Shown in pieces: positions 1 through 10,928 of a DNA stretch of 64,000 nucleotides. Under the pieces are notes generated by a model. It worked only from the letters and a program-made list of their open reading frames with translations. It was not told the origin of the DNA and searched no databases. The position numbers and the translations under genes are program-made. The stretch spans positions 558,001-622,000 of the forward strand of contig OZ345383.1 in assembly GCA_977006965.1 (NCBI GenBank), given 5' to 3'. The DNA is from Phymatolithon calcareum. Its lineage: Eukaryota > Rhodophyta > Florideophyceae > Hapalidiales. How positions within the stretch are numbered: the first letter of the stretch is position 1; each line of letters starts with the position of its first letter.

Positions 1-176
1 GACTGGGTTGTCACAGCTGACCATTAGGTTGTCTGCCAAGCACAGGACGGGCACCCACAGATGCGTCAACAATAAAAGCAGGACACAAGATAGGCGACAT
101 CACAAGACAGCCTGGTCCTAAAGAGAAATAATGCCTCACCAGCTCCGGCTTTTACCCGGTGTAGATCTACCACAAT

Positions 177-2228
177 TTAAGTGTATGTCCACGTTCGAGC
201 GCGGCAGTCTCCGGACCCAGTCGCCAGCGACTTCGCTCTTGGGTTATGCGCAATGCTGATCACAGAGTTCTTATGTCCCTGCAATTGTAGCGCCATGCTA
301 GACTGACGGGGATCCCAGAATTGTACAGTCCTGTCTTTGGACCCTGAAATCAGCCACCGGCCATTGGGGCTGAAAGCAACCGAGAGCACAAAGTCCTTGT
401 GACCTGTGAAAGAAAGCCGGCATTGGCTTGAAGGCTGCGACGCGGCAAGATCCCACAACTTAAGAGACTTGTCAAGAGAGCCCGACAGAAGCATTCTACC
501 GTCAGGCGAAAACGCCACGGAATAAACCGAGTCACAATGTCCCTCAAACTGGCGCACCAGGCGGCTGCTTTCTACGTCCCAAACTCTTACAATCTTATCC
601 AAAGATCCTGCGGCAACGTGCTGACTCGTCGGGCTTACTGAAACCGACGTAATTCCATCCGTAGGGCCGTAATCTTCTCCAAGCGTGCTCAGGAGCTTAC
701 CGGTTTCGAGACTCCACAGTTTTGCCTTCTTATCACCGGAACCAGAAATGATGAAATGGCTGTTCGCGCTGGCATCCACAGAGTAAATATCTGTGTCATG
801 ACCAACAAGATTATGCTTCACAGTTCTGTGTCTCACATCCCACACTTTGACAACATGATCTTCCGCACCAGTAATGAGCCAATTTCCATCGGGAGAAAAA
901 CAAACTGCACGGACGTAGCTGTCACTTGATGTTCCATCATCCATTTCACCGCCATCATCCTTGGAAAACCTTGCCACCCTATGACCAGTTGCTGCTTCGA
1001 AAATGTGGGCTGATCTATTCGAACCTGTTGCCAAATACTGTCCATCCCAGCTGTAACGCACGCAACACACAACAGAATCATGGGTGAAAGAATTCTGCAA
1101 CCCGACCTTCATACTAACGACGGCATTGTTAGCAGATCGACCCTGGTAAACGACGTAATCTTCCTCCTGTTGCGACGCCTGTCCCATGTTATTGAACGTT
1201 GCCGTTGAGGGGACAACGGTCGGACGAACACCTGGTTGTCCGAACGGACCTGGAGCACCAGGCTGTGCCCCGACGATGGGATTGCCTGCAACTGTAGGGC
1301 CTGGTTCCTTCTTCATCTGGTGGAGTGAATTGACATCACCTGCTGGCGGCGTTCCAGTAGACGGGATCATTCCCATGGCGTGCATCTTAGTCGGAGGAGC
1401 CCGCGATACAGCTGGGCCACCCGGAGTGAGGGCAGGAATAACAGAGTTGCCACCATGCATGCCCGGAGCAACCGCAGATGCGGTGGGGAGAGATGGAATA
1501 CCCATTAATCTGCCCGGCGTCTGAGTCTGTGTCTGAGGAGGAACCATGCGAGTGCCAAATTTGCTCGCCTGGTTGGAGTTGGCTTGAGAAGCCTGCTGAG
1601 TCAGAGCTGATCCCTGGGTACCAATGGCTGTGGACCCAAACACAGTCGGAATCGGAGCCTGATACGGAGCCATTTGTGAAGAAGTATCCGGCCCGCCACC
1701 AGCCCCCCCCACAACAGACGGTTGGCGCTTGGGCACGACTGGGCCGGGTGCGGCCGCTGGACCGGCAGAAGCAGTGGGCATACCTGCCTGGCCCTTGAGA
1801 CGGCGGATCTCATTCTCGTACTGCTCCTTCATCTGACGATGTTTACGATCGAGGTCAAGAATAGCCGCTTCCATTGAGCTCAGTTCAGAAACCTAAAGAT
1901 GCAGACATGCAAGTTGATGGGCACAACGTTAGAAAATGAAAGCATAAAAACGGAATTCCACTCTCCGGTTCTCCTTGGGCAAATTACAGCAGGATTTCTC
2001 ACGGGGAAAAACGAGGATGCGCAAACGTACCTGTTCCTCAACCTTACGCTGATACTCCTCGCGCAAGCCCCGGTAGTTCTTGTTCTCGTTCATGACGTTC
2101 TCGTACTCGGTGCGGAGGTGATCAAGAAGCTCCATGAACTGATGCGGGCTACGGGCCATGTTCATGGCGTTTGAAGCCGCCGCGCCGGGACCGTAGGACG
2201 CGGGAGCGCCGCCTTGAATTGGATTCAT
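177..2228 (-). CDS. TUP1: Tup1-like WD40 transcriptional corepressor, two exons
   Basis: Spliced product of 637 aa. Exon 1 is 2228-2031 (66 codons) and exon 2 is 1892-177. The N-terminus (about residues 27-100) is a helical, charged segment resembling the Tup N-terminal oligomerisation domain, including SPHQFMELLDHLRTEYENV. A low-complexity Pro/Gly/Ala/Gln linker runs to about residue 305. The C-terminus holds seven WD40 repeats with typical pieces such as GHCDSVYSVAFSPDGRMLLS and repeated LWD/VWD endings. Length and order match yeast Tup1 (about 700 aa). In that family the protein is recruited by DNA-binding factors (with Cyc8/Ssn6 in fungi) and represses transcription through chromatin; that role is inferred here. 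The initiator ATG at 2228 is the first in frame. The gene is transcribed away from a small plus-strand ORF at 2327, leaving a 98-bp divergent spacer. Confidence 0.93.
1893..2030 (-). other. Spliceosomal intron of the Tup1-like gene
   Basis: 138-nt intron. On the minus strand the donor reads GTACGT directly after a CAG codon (phase 0), and the acceptor is TTTAG before GTTTCTGAACTG. Joining the exons keeps one frame and makes the coiled N-terminal helix continuous. Confidence 0.85.
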
Positions 2229-2326
2229 CGTGAGTGATCGCCACGAGAAAAGATTACACTATCTGCTTGCAATTGGATGGAGAGTTGCGGCTCGAATAGG
2301 GCCGCAGCTGCAATCAAGCGCAGAGG

Positions 2327-2584
2327 ATGCCCGCAGAACGGAACGAAGCGCGGTTTGAGCGCTTGCGAAAGATAAGGGAGGCGGAAGAGGCGCCGCCGCG
2401 GGGCGAAGACGCGGGCGCGGAAGCGACAGGTTTCAAAAAGAAAACAATACTGAACGCGCGGTATGCTCGTTTAGCCTTGCAGAACGATTCCGTTGGAGGC
2501 GGGAAAAAGGGCAGATGTAGCAACAGAGTGCAAGTCTGGGAGCGGCGTAAAGTGTTCGCTTGGGCGACTCTGCTGAGTGTATGA
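2327..2584 (+). CDS. Small hypothetical ORF divergent from Tup1
   Basis: 85-aa ORF starting with ATG 98 bp from the Tup1 start codon. The first ~50 residues are charged and alanine-rich (ERNEARFERLRKIREAEEAP), with codon use like the neighbouring host genes. The last ~30 residues look less coding-like, so the real gene may splice out of this frame. No family is recognised. It could also be only the GC-rich shoulder of the divergent promoter. Confidence 0.25.
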   Translation: MPAERNEARFERLRKIREAEEAPPRGEDAGAEATGFKKKTILNARYARLALQNDSVGGGKKGRCSNRVQVWERRKVFAWATLLSV

Positions 2585-3979
2585 TATTCCGCCCTGTATC
2601 ATACGTGTACAACAAAAAGGGGTCGCCAGCCAATAAAAAGAGGATGTTGTATGATCAGGTCCCAGGCGATTAACGCATTCCATGCGCATTTGTTTGAAAC
2701 GTATTTCTGGAAGGGAAAGCATCCCACCGAAGCCGCAGCTTCTGTGGCAAACTGAAACAAGAGCCGACCCGCAAAATCCACAAACCAAATGCGCAAGACT
2801 GTTCATCAGTACAGTACAATTGCGACGGGCTGAATATCTCCAAAAATTAATGTATTTCTACATTATGGGCGTGCACAGACCACGCAACCCTTCCGTGTCC
2901 AGTCTACAGTTGAACTCATGCGGACCCGTCATGAGTCGTTTTCTGTATCATATCTGATATATTTAGTCATGGTTTTCTTTCAATTTTAACATATTATTTT
3001 TGGCTTTTCTTGATCTCGCGACGTGGACACGATCCGTTCACGATTTCAGGCCTTTGGCTTGATGCGTCAAACACTCGAGTGTTTTCTCAAACCGACAGAA
3101 CAATCAGATGGAAACGGTCAGAAGAGCGGCACTCTGAAAGTTTTGTTTATTTTACTAAAAATGAGCTCTCTTTCTCATGTTTTGCCGTCTACAGTTTATG
3201 TAATTGCCCATCATAAGATTACGGAAGGACAGTTCGCGCCCATTTGAAGTCCCCTTGGCCCCAAGTGGACCTCCCACCTCATGGCTCAAGCTTTGAGGTT
3301 CATCCACTAAATTCATCATCCAATTTGTACCAATCAGCAATTTGTTTACGTCTCTCTATCAGAAACAGAAACATGCTGGAATAAAATTTACAAAAAACCA
3401 TGTATTATATGCTTATTTTTTGTAAATTTTATTGCAGATGATTTAGCCTGACAGAACTCGTCCGTTTTATGCTATCCCAAAAACATCTCTAAATTTTGAT
3501 TGTTAACCCCGTTGACTTCTGTACGAATCCACCTCCACGACCTTCATTACAGTGCTTACTCGGGAAGGGTTGGCCTTCCTCTCTTCGTCGAAAATCGTTC
3601 ATGGCGCAACAAGCGGTGCCATCGATAGCACCGACGGTCGCGTCACGAAAGACTTCGCGTCTAAATTTTTGTCCAGTGCAGTCCAATAACGCCAAATCCT
3701 AGACGTCTGCTCGACCTGGACGTTGCTATGAGTCAATCATGAATTGGGCAAGACACTCTTCGTCAACCGAGCAGTACTGTCTCGTCGGAGTATGTGTTTG
3801 GTTTTGCGTGGCATAAATGTTGTGCAGAAGGCAGCGCTGCCCGCCAGGGCTACAGGGTTTTCATTCAAAGGGGAGGCTTCTGCGACATGATCATCATGTA
3901 TGCGTGTCAGGCAGTATAAATCAATCCATTTCACGGCAACACCATTTGATGCTTCACGAAAAGCAAAAGCTGTACATAC
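2585..3979. other. Intergenic stretch without confident gene
   Basis: No convincing gene. It holds an 18-bp perfect hairpin (3380-3433) and, on the minus strand at about 3490-3695, a short translation containing VGAIDGT. That resembles the first DDE block of PIF/Harbinger transposases (usually GAIDGTH), but too little remains for a firm call. Confidence 0.4.
3380..3433. repeat. Perfect inverted repeat, 18-bp arms
   Basis: Arms 3380-3397 and 3416-3433 are exact reverse complements, separated by an 18-nt loop. The arms are AT-rich, so chance pairing is more likely than for the GC-balanced hairpins elsewhere. Confidence 0.85.
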
Positions 3980-4590
3980 GCGCCCAATGAACACCCGCGG
4001 ATGTTCGCAGAAAAGATGTGCACATCTTGTTAGGATCTTATCAAACGAATCATGTCACCCAAGTTGCATCCTAGAAGGCATTGAGATGCCGAGTCACTGC
4101 GGCACCTAAAGAATTGGGCCTACAGTATGTTGAGATTACTGGACGAGAATCTTGGTATTAAGTCTGCTGTCACAATGAATGATGCCGCTCACTTTGGAAG
4201 AAGCACGATCCATCATCAAACCGCTGCGCAAGAGCAAGCCAGTGACCAGCCCGACTCTCCCGCCGGATACACGTATTTTTCGGAGACGTGCAGAGGTAAC
4301 CCTCCATTAGCACAATGTACTGTTGCCGATTGTTGCAGAATTTCACCAGACAAAAAGATGGGCCAATGTTCTACAATCCGATGTGCAAGATGTGCATATC
4401 CGCTGCGAAGGAAATAGTGGAACAGCGGATTCTACGTTGCGCTGGTCAGCCCTCTCGATTGGAAGGCATAGGAGGAGTACGTCTTGAAACCGTCGCAGAT
4501 CTGTGCCGGGGATCCGTCGAGACGCTCAAATCTCTTACTTCAATTGGGAAGAAATTCCAGTATGGAAGCGCCATGGCAATACACCGCTGA
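3980..4590 (+). pseudogene. Decayed 3' end of an RNase H LINE (family a)
   Basis: Broken frames on the plus strand match the 3' part of the better-preserved LINE at 29.5-31.4 kb. A PSHCG piece near 4088 is the RNase H WIPSHCG block. PMCKMC...VEQRILRC (4379-4440) is the terminal Cys-Cys-His-Cys motif, with the His replaced by Gln. It is followed by a remnant of the VEDLCRE-like tail (VADLCRG). Frameshifts and a stop separate the pieces, so no protein can be made. Confidence 0.7.
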
Positions 4591-4668
4591 CTACACTGCG
4601 AGACCCCCCGCACGCAATCAAAAAGAGAGACTTCGGCTATTGTCGCGAAAGTGAACCACCGATAGTGG

Positions 4669-4917
4669 ATGCGCTCCCTCGAATACGTTGACGGCGAGCC
4701 CCAGAAATTTCTCGTCCTCGCTGATGAGCAAAGGGCACTGATGCCACCGGTCGTTCTAGATCTGTCCAGCACAGACTCGCGACGTAGGCAAAAAGATAGG
4801 CAGAACAAGGGGAACATAAAAAATGTTCGCATCGGAGACGAAGAGTTGACCAACGTGCTGCACTTGGTATCTTGGAGTTGTATAGTGCAGACGACGGGGA
4901 CCCCTTGGACCTTGTAA
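4669..4917 (+). pseudogene. Unrecognised coding-like fragment
   Basis: About 80 codons with a balanced, charged composition (LEYVDGEPQKFLVLADEQRA, then a Lys/Arg/Asn-rich stretch). It directly follows the LINE remnant and is in a different frame. It reads like real protein but has no family I recognise and no clear start. It may be a piece of another mobile element. Confidence 0.3.
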
Positions 4918-5581
4918 AGTATCGCTCTATGCTCGCTTGATCCCGCTTCAGTGCAAATTACCAGTCGACGCCTCCGTTCGCAATGAATCTTCGACTTCGA
5001 CTCTTCGGCTGAACCGTGGTGCAATTTAATTTGAGCGCTATAAGTTGATTGGTGAAGTCGTCGTCCCCTGCATTGACCATATCCTACCCAAATGCATTCG
5101 ATGCACGGGGCACTTGGCTGATGTCAGCACCAGGGTTCCGTCACGAAGCACGGTTTCAATCGATTCCATCGGCGGAGCTGATAGCTTTATCATACACAAA
5201 AGGAAGAAAGCTATATTCGCCCACTCGCTCCAAACAGCGAATTAGAATGATAGCGGAAAACTGGAATATTCGTGAACGGCCGTTCTTCCGCGCCTCTTTG
5301 GCCATCATGATGATGATGATGATGTGGACACCTGGAATATGCATGCACGCACAGTAGGGTTGTGGGGACGTGAAAAATAAATAATTCTGCAATGATTACA
5401 TTCCCCCGAACTCAGCGATCGCTGGTAGAACGTTTGAAGCGACGTATGTTATCCACCCCTATCCTTGACGCTAGCACGCCAGAATTGATGAGTGTCCTAA
5501 TTATCTCCATGAATGCCGGTTGAGTATTTCACCTGTTCGCCCTGGAAATTCTGAGAATCCAGAGTGGGTCATAAATTTATG

Positions 5582-5893
5582 TAGGGATCGTCACAATTCA
5601 ATGTTGTTGCAATTACTTGCAATGAATTGCAATTTTCTATTTTTGGTATGGAGGTTCAGTTATTGTGATGCTAATTGGAGCTGTGCCGTTTACTCTTAGC
5701 TGGCAGTGACCTTTAGATTAAAGTGATAAAACTGCGTTGCGCCTAATATAGCTCACAGAATCCTAATTGCAATTGGTATTGCCAGAAATACCTAAATTGC
5801 AATTTATACTGCTTACGAGAAATCTTATTGCAATTGATTGCCTCATTGCTCCACGGGAAGTAGGAGAGAAAAATTGAATTGGGACGAACCCTG
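5582..5893. mobile_element. Candidate non-autonomous hAT-like element (MITE)
   Basis: The ends are imperfect terminal inverted repeats: TAGGGATCGTCACAATTCAA at the left and, read from the right on the other strand, CAGGGTTCGTCCCAATTCAA (17 of 20 identical). The interior is rich in ATTGCAATT words, as in the hAT element at 36,962-37,768. There is no coding capacity. No clean 8-bp target duplication is visible (AATTTATG against GTCACATG), so the boundaries or the class may be wrong. Confidence 0.5.
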
Positions 5894-6190
5894 GTCACAT
5901 GCTACATATACAAAGCATTGCTATTTTTATCTGCTCTACCTTGTCTTATGCCGAGCATTGCGATTTGCGCAATACAAAAGCTTGAGTAGGTGACCACGGT
6001 TGAATAAATCGAGTTCATATCTCTTCGTGAGTCACTGATATCCAATGTTCCAAGTACTGTACTATGAGCTCTAAAGCCGCTCTCTTTAAAAAATGCTGTG
6101 CAATTAGGTTGTCACTCCACAATGTTACCACAACCATAATGAATAGATTGCCAAATCACCCAACCGAAACTTCGAACCGAAATGCAAATG

Positions 6191-6802
6191 CTACATAGAG
6201 TAAGCAGATACCGCAACGGGTATCTTATTCCCCTGCCGCTGTCGCTCCGATTGTTGTTGACGGCTCCTCTTCAACGCATCCAGTGACCGTGTAGCATTTT
6301 CCCGTCGCGTCTGTTCCATTCCCTCGAAGCTCATGACGCGGTCAACAATCCTGCTATTCCTCACCGCGAATTCTTGCGTCACACCGTCCAGAACCGGCTT
6401 TTGTTTTGCGTTCTTTTCGAGTTGTTCGAACAGCGACACATTCGCAACTGTCTTTCCGCCCGGTTCGATGTGACGGATGTCGCGTAACACCGGCTTAAAG
6501 TTGGAGCTTACATTCAATTGTTCGAAAAGTGTCACATGCGTGTGCACGGCTGAACTCTGCCTACTCCTGATCTCCTGCGTCAACTCCTCGGCATCGCCAT
6601 CGTCATCCTGACATTGAGCAACGCCTTTCACTTCAGTTTCCTCGTTCGCGGCGGGGGATGCCCGGACGGATTGAAGTGAAGGGACAGACGCGGGACGGCA
6701 TGAACAGGTGGACGAAAATGTCATGGTCGCTGGTGTGGAGGACCGGCTGAGCGCCGCGGAACGCGGACTCTTCGTGTGCGGCTTCGACGTTATGCAGCCC
6801 AT
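6191..6802 (-). CDS. Putative N-myristoylated protein with LFEQL repeats
   Basis: 203 aa from the ATG at 6802. An in-frame ATG lies 21 nt upstream, but the internal one is preferred because it opens with MGCITSK, a classic myristoylation (Gly2) plus palmitoylation (Cys3) context with Ser6/Lys7. This suggests membrane attachment. Residues ~100-180 hold three related units: VTLFEQLNVSSNFKPVL, VSLFEQLEKNAKQKPVL and a diverged VMSFEGMEQTRRENATRSL. The N-terminal half is Ser/Thr/Ala-rich and the centre acidic; the C-terminus is basic and Gln-rich. No enzyme motif and no named family is recognised. The frame is open throughout and codon use matches host genes, so I take it as a real lineage-specific gene. 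Confidence 0.7.
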   Translation of the reverse strand: MGCITSKPHTKSPRSAALSRSSTPATMTFSSTCSCRPASVPSLQSVRASPAANEETEVKGVAQCQDDDGDAEELTQEIRSRQSSAVHTHVTLFEQLNVSSNFKPVLRDIRHIEPGGKTVANVSLFEQLEKNAKQKPVLDGVTQEFAVRNSRIVDRVMSFEGMEQTRRENATRSLDALKRSRQQQSERQRQGNKIPVAVSAYSM

Positions 6803-7099
6803 GGTTCGGCGCTTTGGGTGCAATCGAAGACTAGTTTGTGACAGGCTGTGGAGAGGGGGGACAGTGACTTTTGGTCGGTCGGTGTACGATCATTGTGTCA
6901 GGCGCAGACTACTGCACATTCTTGGGACTGTACTATTACAGGCCCGTGTACGTGGCGATTGGAAAGCGCGGCCTTATTTTTGGGACATGAATACTTCTAG
7001 CGGGACCGATGTTGAAAAAATGAATAGATTGAGAGAGGAAGTGCGGTTGATGGGAAGGGGACTATATTTATCACTCTCTGCTGCTGCGAATTAGAGATG

Positions 7100-8004
7100 A
7101 ATTTTACGATTCAAGGGGCATTTGAATTGACAAGGAAACACGTAATGCTCCGGTTCGGAGCGGTCGAGCTCCTTCACTATGTACTGCAATTTTTGGTTGA
7201 CGCACATCGGAATCCGATTTATTACTTCAGCCCTTCCAGGGAATCGTGTTTTTTGATAAGTATACGATTGCTAAGTTAAAAAACTTGCAAGTTTATTTAC
7301 AGCTGCACCATGGTGCAGCTGTAAATTATCGCCATATTTTTTTTAAAAAACTATGCGAATAATTCTCTTGGTCTATCCCACAGAAAAGGGCTCCGGTTAC
7401 GAGAAGATGAATCCAGAAGACTCTTTACTGCCTTTATTCCCAAGTGAAGTAACATAGTGATGGCTATTGTGGCTACGAGTACTGATCGCACTGGCTACGA
7501 GATAAGTACTGGCTCTCCCGAAATAAGTAAAAATGAACAACAGTTGTTACTGTTTGTATTGAGGTGAGAGAGAGACCCGACTACAGTATACAGAAGAAAT
7601 GTGGAGTGGGGCGCATGGCCCTCAACTAAATGCACATTGCTAACTAGGGTTCATGTTATCCAATCGGCGTCTATTGATTGCGACAGCAGTGAGCTGAAGA
7701 GCACGGGAAACGAAGCGGGTGAGGTGGAGACGACTAGACGGCACTGGGAGCCGGCCATGGAATGATGGTGCATTTAGTTATTTCCGTTCAGAATTCTTGA
7801 CTGACTCCCCCATGGTTGCACCTTACTCCTCATCAGCAGTCCCAGTGCCGTTGCAAGATGCATTTTCCGGTGCTATATTGTTGCTGAAACCACTCGGGAA
7901 CATCATGGTTAAGCTAATCCTGATGGCTGACGTGATCTTCGGTGCTAACTGTCGCAGACCATAGAGATCATCTGATAAATCCATCCAAACCTTGGATTGG
8001 AATG
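7100..8004. other. Intergenic stretch without gene
   Basis: Nothing gene-like is seen. A perfect 32-bp palindrome lies at 7295-7326. Confidence 0.5.
7295..7326. repeat. Perfect 32-bp palindrome
   Basis: The sequence equals its own reverse complement over 32 bases with no spacer. The centre is GCACCATGGTGC. Confidence 0.95.
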
Positions 8005-8550
8005 TCAGTGAAGTAGACTAGAGTAAGGGTTACCTGAGCAAGAATTCAAGTCGCCAGTACTACCGCAAGAGAAGTTGCACATGAGATCTCTATCAAGTTC
8101 ATGCACAGGGAAAGTACAGATGTACGCAGGAGGGATTTGCACTGTCTGCAATTCAGAGCTGATCGGGCAGAGTGCGCATCGAGATTGAGATTGAGGCACT
8201 TGTTTGCCCTCAGCCATGAGCGACGGTATATGGCTTATTCCATCCTTGTCTGGGGAATGAAGTGCAAGGGATATGTCCTTATTCTTGGAGGACTGGCTGT
8301 AACCATGCAATTGCTTGGTCCGCTTAGGCACTGGTGTTGCAAACATATTGAAGCTTCCACGGTGCACATAAATTACCCAATAGCCAATGTGCTCTTCACG
8401 GGGATGAGTATGCTGCCCAACCACGTGCGAGAAAAGGGGTGGACTGGACAGCAGTCCGAGTATGCCTACGTGTACACGAATCTTCCCCGCTAAGAAGCTT
8501 GGCACATCATGTTGTGCAGCAACTGGCGGAATTGGAAGATAATAAAACAA
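8005..8550 (-). CDS. Unrecognised ORF or exon
   Basis: 181 open codons on the minus strand with no early ATG (the frame opens upstream with TTG; the first ATG is near codon 69). It could be an internal exon, a transposon remnant or chance. The most protein-like part is KDISLALHSPDKDGISHIPS, followed by a Cys-containing segment (CALC ... CTFP ... CNFSC) that could bind metal. I do not recognise a family. Confidence 0.25.
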   Translation of the reverse strand: MFYYLPIPPVAAQHDVPSFLAGKIRVHVGILGLLSSPPLFSHVVGQHTHPREEHIGYWVIYVHRGSFNMFATPVPKRTKQLHGYSQSSKNKDISLALHSPDKDGISHIPSLMAEGKQVPQSQSRCALCPISSELQTVQIPPAYICTFPVHELDRDLMCNFSCGSTGDLNSCSGNPYSSLLH

Positions 8551-8773
8551 TTATTGTTGCCGACACCAGGGAACATTCCCCTGCCGACACTGTCTTCTCT
8601 TGCGTCAGTATGGCACGGCTGGGGTCAAGTGCCTTACTTTTTGAAAGAATTTCGAGCTATTACCACCAGTGCCGTTTAGATTTCTCTCCACAGACACTCC
8701 ATCCATGAAAATGAGAATTTTTATGATATCTGTCCAGTCGTCGGAAACGGTCGTTACAGTTCGACATTACAGA

Positions 8774-8809
8774 ATTATGGAACAAAATATCTGATATTTG
8801 TTCCATAAT
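8774..8809. repeat. Near-perfect hairpin
   Basis: Arms 8774-8791 and 8793-8809 are reverse complements except for one extra A/T, with a 1-nt centre. Confidence 0.85.
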
Positions 8810-9545
8810 GTTCGTGCAATATTTGTCGAGGAGCCGTTTTGGCAGCAGTGCCTTTCCGCGCTGAGGAAGCGGGTCTGCAGTCAAAAACTATGAAAAATTA
8901 TGCATCACAAATACAATAATCGACCATGTGATTGGCCGTAAACACGTTGTTTCTTGCACCAATCAGCATTAAAGAATTGATTTCTGTTGAATTTATGAAA
9001 CCAATACAGACAGGGATGAACAAAATACTGCAGTTCCAAGTTTTGAGCATCCAGAAATAGTATGATACCCGACTCAAAAGTGGGAAAAATATGGAACGTG
9101 GCAAAATTCATGAGAAAAATTGATACCCGGCTAGCCAATACAGAAAATATTTCTGACATTAATTTACGCGTTCTGTATCGCTGCTTCTGCCACGGCGAGG
9201 ATGAAATCATCGTCAATGCATCATCATTGATAAAATAACAATCTTTGAAACAAATCTAATCGCCTACCAATGCCGTCAATAAGCCCAAAACAACCCCATT
9301 GTTTGAAATATGGAACCGGGGATTTGGTGCCGTTGCACCAACATTTCTCCATAACATTGCCCGCACGACGTCGCAGCCCCACACTATGATCTCAAGTTCA
9401 CCAGGTGCCGAGTCATACACTGTTGCGCGAAAGCAACCATAACACTCCACAACCGCAATTCCCTCACCTTCACGGCAGCACCCTCCGCGTCCGCGACCTC
9501 TTCGTCCGGGCGGCAACCGCACGGCCGCCTCCCGACAAGGACAAC

Positions 9546-10928
9546 ATGGCCACCCGACCGCTGTCACCGGGCGGTGTGTCGGACTGCTCCGCCGATGACT
9601 CGGACCGCGTCTTTACGAGCGAGTCTCGCCTCAGTCTTGCGCGACAAGGAAAGGCCTTACAGTCATCCTTTTTGACCGAGGAGGACCAGCCTGGACAACC
9701 ACCACCGCGTGCATTTCTACCCCCGTCATCATCGCCGCAGACATATCGTGATAGTTTCACCTTTGTGCCGTTCGAGGCGGCGCTCAAGAATGCTGCCACG
9801 ACGGTCAATGTGACATTTGCTGAAAATTTGGCGCACAAAAGCGATGACGCCGTTGATGAGATCCAGCCTTCGCCCGCACGCGTCTATAATGATGATTCAT
9901 CATCTGGTGTTTTGGGCGTGGGTCCGTCGGAGAATTCCACGGATTCTTTGGTTGATTTCAGTTGCGGGATCGTTCGTCGAAAAATGAGCCTCAAACTTGG
10001 CAGTCGACGCAACACTGAACGTCTTGTCACGACTTCCAAATCCGTGCGTTGGGCTTCCGCTCTTGAACACAGGTCGACCGCGACGCGTTCCGGCCGTTTC
10101 GGGGAAAGCCGTTCCATGCCGGACACTCTTGGGTTTGACGATGCCGCGGAGCGTCGTGCTCGGGCGCAATTTGCACGATCTCGTAATAACGCTCGTATTT
10201 GGGGATCGATGCGTTCTAATGGGTCTCGTACATCTGCTGATTTCGCGGAGGAGACTGGAAGTGGACATCAGGTGATAAGGAGTAAGGCTCCGACGATGAC
10301 ACAGGCGTTGCAGAATTTGTTGCCGTGTGCGAGAAATGATTCGTATTTTAAGGTTGTTTGTGCTACTACTGCTGCACTCACCAAACTTCCGGATAATATG
10401 TGCCATTGTGAGGCTTTGTTGCAGGCTGGAAGGCTGTTTAATGAAAGCGTGATTGATAAGGTTGAGGTGTGGCCGGTGCAGAGACCGGCGCCGATTATTG
10501 TGGCGAAGGGACGAGGGCTGTATTTCTCGACGGCGAGTCCGTTTGGGGAGGCTGTTGCAATTGTTGCGGCGATGATGGCCATGCATGGGAATGTGACGGT
10601 GCGACGAAAGGCACATCGAGTTGGACGAAAATTGGGTATGGTACTCAGTATGAAGAGCATGGACGGTGGATTGACGGTGAAGGTTGAGATTTCTGAACGT
10701 GGGGATGAAAATGAGACTATTGATGTTGGCGTGATGCGAGGGGAAAGCGTGCTGCTGGCGTTCTCGAGTAAGAGGAAGGATGCTTTTGGAAAATTAAGGG
10801 AGGATCTCAAGACGGTTTGGGCGTCCATCGGGACTGTGCCGAGTGATAGGAATGAGAATTTGTCGAGCAGTCGATTGCTGAAGAGTGGGGGACTTTCGTG
10901 GCGGAAGAGAAACACTTCGCTGGTGTAG
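9546..10928 (+). CDS. Hypothetical protein, unknown family (460 aa)
   Basis: 460 aa from the first ATG (GACAACATGG). The open frame extends upstream but holds no ATG there. Residues 1-270 are Ser/Arg-rich and probably disordered, including basic stretches. From about residue 275 the sequence looks folded: LLPCARNDSYFKVVCATTAA, then a Cys-His-Cys stretch (MCHCEALLQAGRLFN), an Ala-rich helix (SPFGEAVAIVAAMMAMHG) and alternating strands (LTVKVEISERGD). This order, a disordered leader then a small alpha/beta domain ending in a helix, could be a lipid- or protein-binding module, but I recognise no motif. The coding strand shifts from C-rich at the 5' end to G-rich at the 3' end. An upstream GTG-initiated extension cannot be excluded. 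Confidence 0.75.
   Translation: MATRPLSPGGVSDCSADDSDRVFTSESRLSLARQGKALQSSFLTEEDQPGQPPPRAFLPPSSSPQTYRDSFTFVPFEAALKNAATTVNVTFAENLAHKSDDAVDEIQPSPARVYNDDSSSGVLGVGPSENSTDSLVDFSCGIVRRKMSLKLGSRRNTERLVTTSKSVRWASALEHRSTATRSGRFGESRSMPDTLGFDDAAERRARAQFARSRNNARIWGSMRSNGSRTSADFAEETGSGHQVIRSKAPTMTQALQNLLPCARNDSYFKVVCATTAALTKLPDNMCHCEALLQAGRLFNESVIDKVEVWPVQRPAPIIVAKGRGLYFSTASPFGEAVAIVAAMMAMHGNVTVRRKAHRVGRKLGMVLSMKSMDGGLTVKVEISERGDENETIDVGVMRGESVLLAFSSKRKDAFGKLREDLKTVWASIGTVPSDRNENLSSSRLLKSGGLSWRKRNTSLV

Noticed and set aside
3489-3695. PIF/Harbinger transposase
   Set aside because: Only a short VGAIDGT-like match and no second or third catalytic block, so not listed as a gene.
4446-5024. 192-codon minus-strand frame
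   Set aside because: Antisense to a LINE remnant and a coding-like plus-strand stretch; composition is not protein-like.
9900-10616. 238-codon minus-strand frame opposite the 460-aa gene
   Set aside because: Low-complexity Arg/His/Ser content typical of an antisense shadow.
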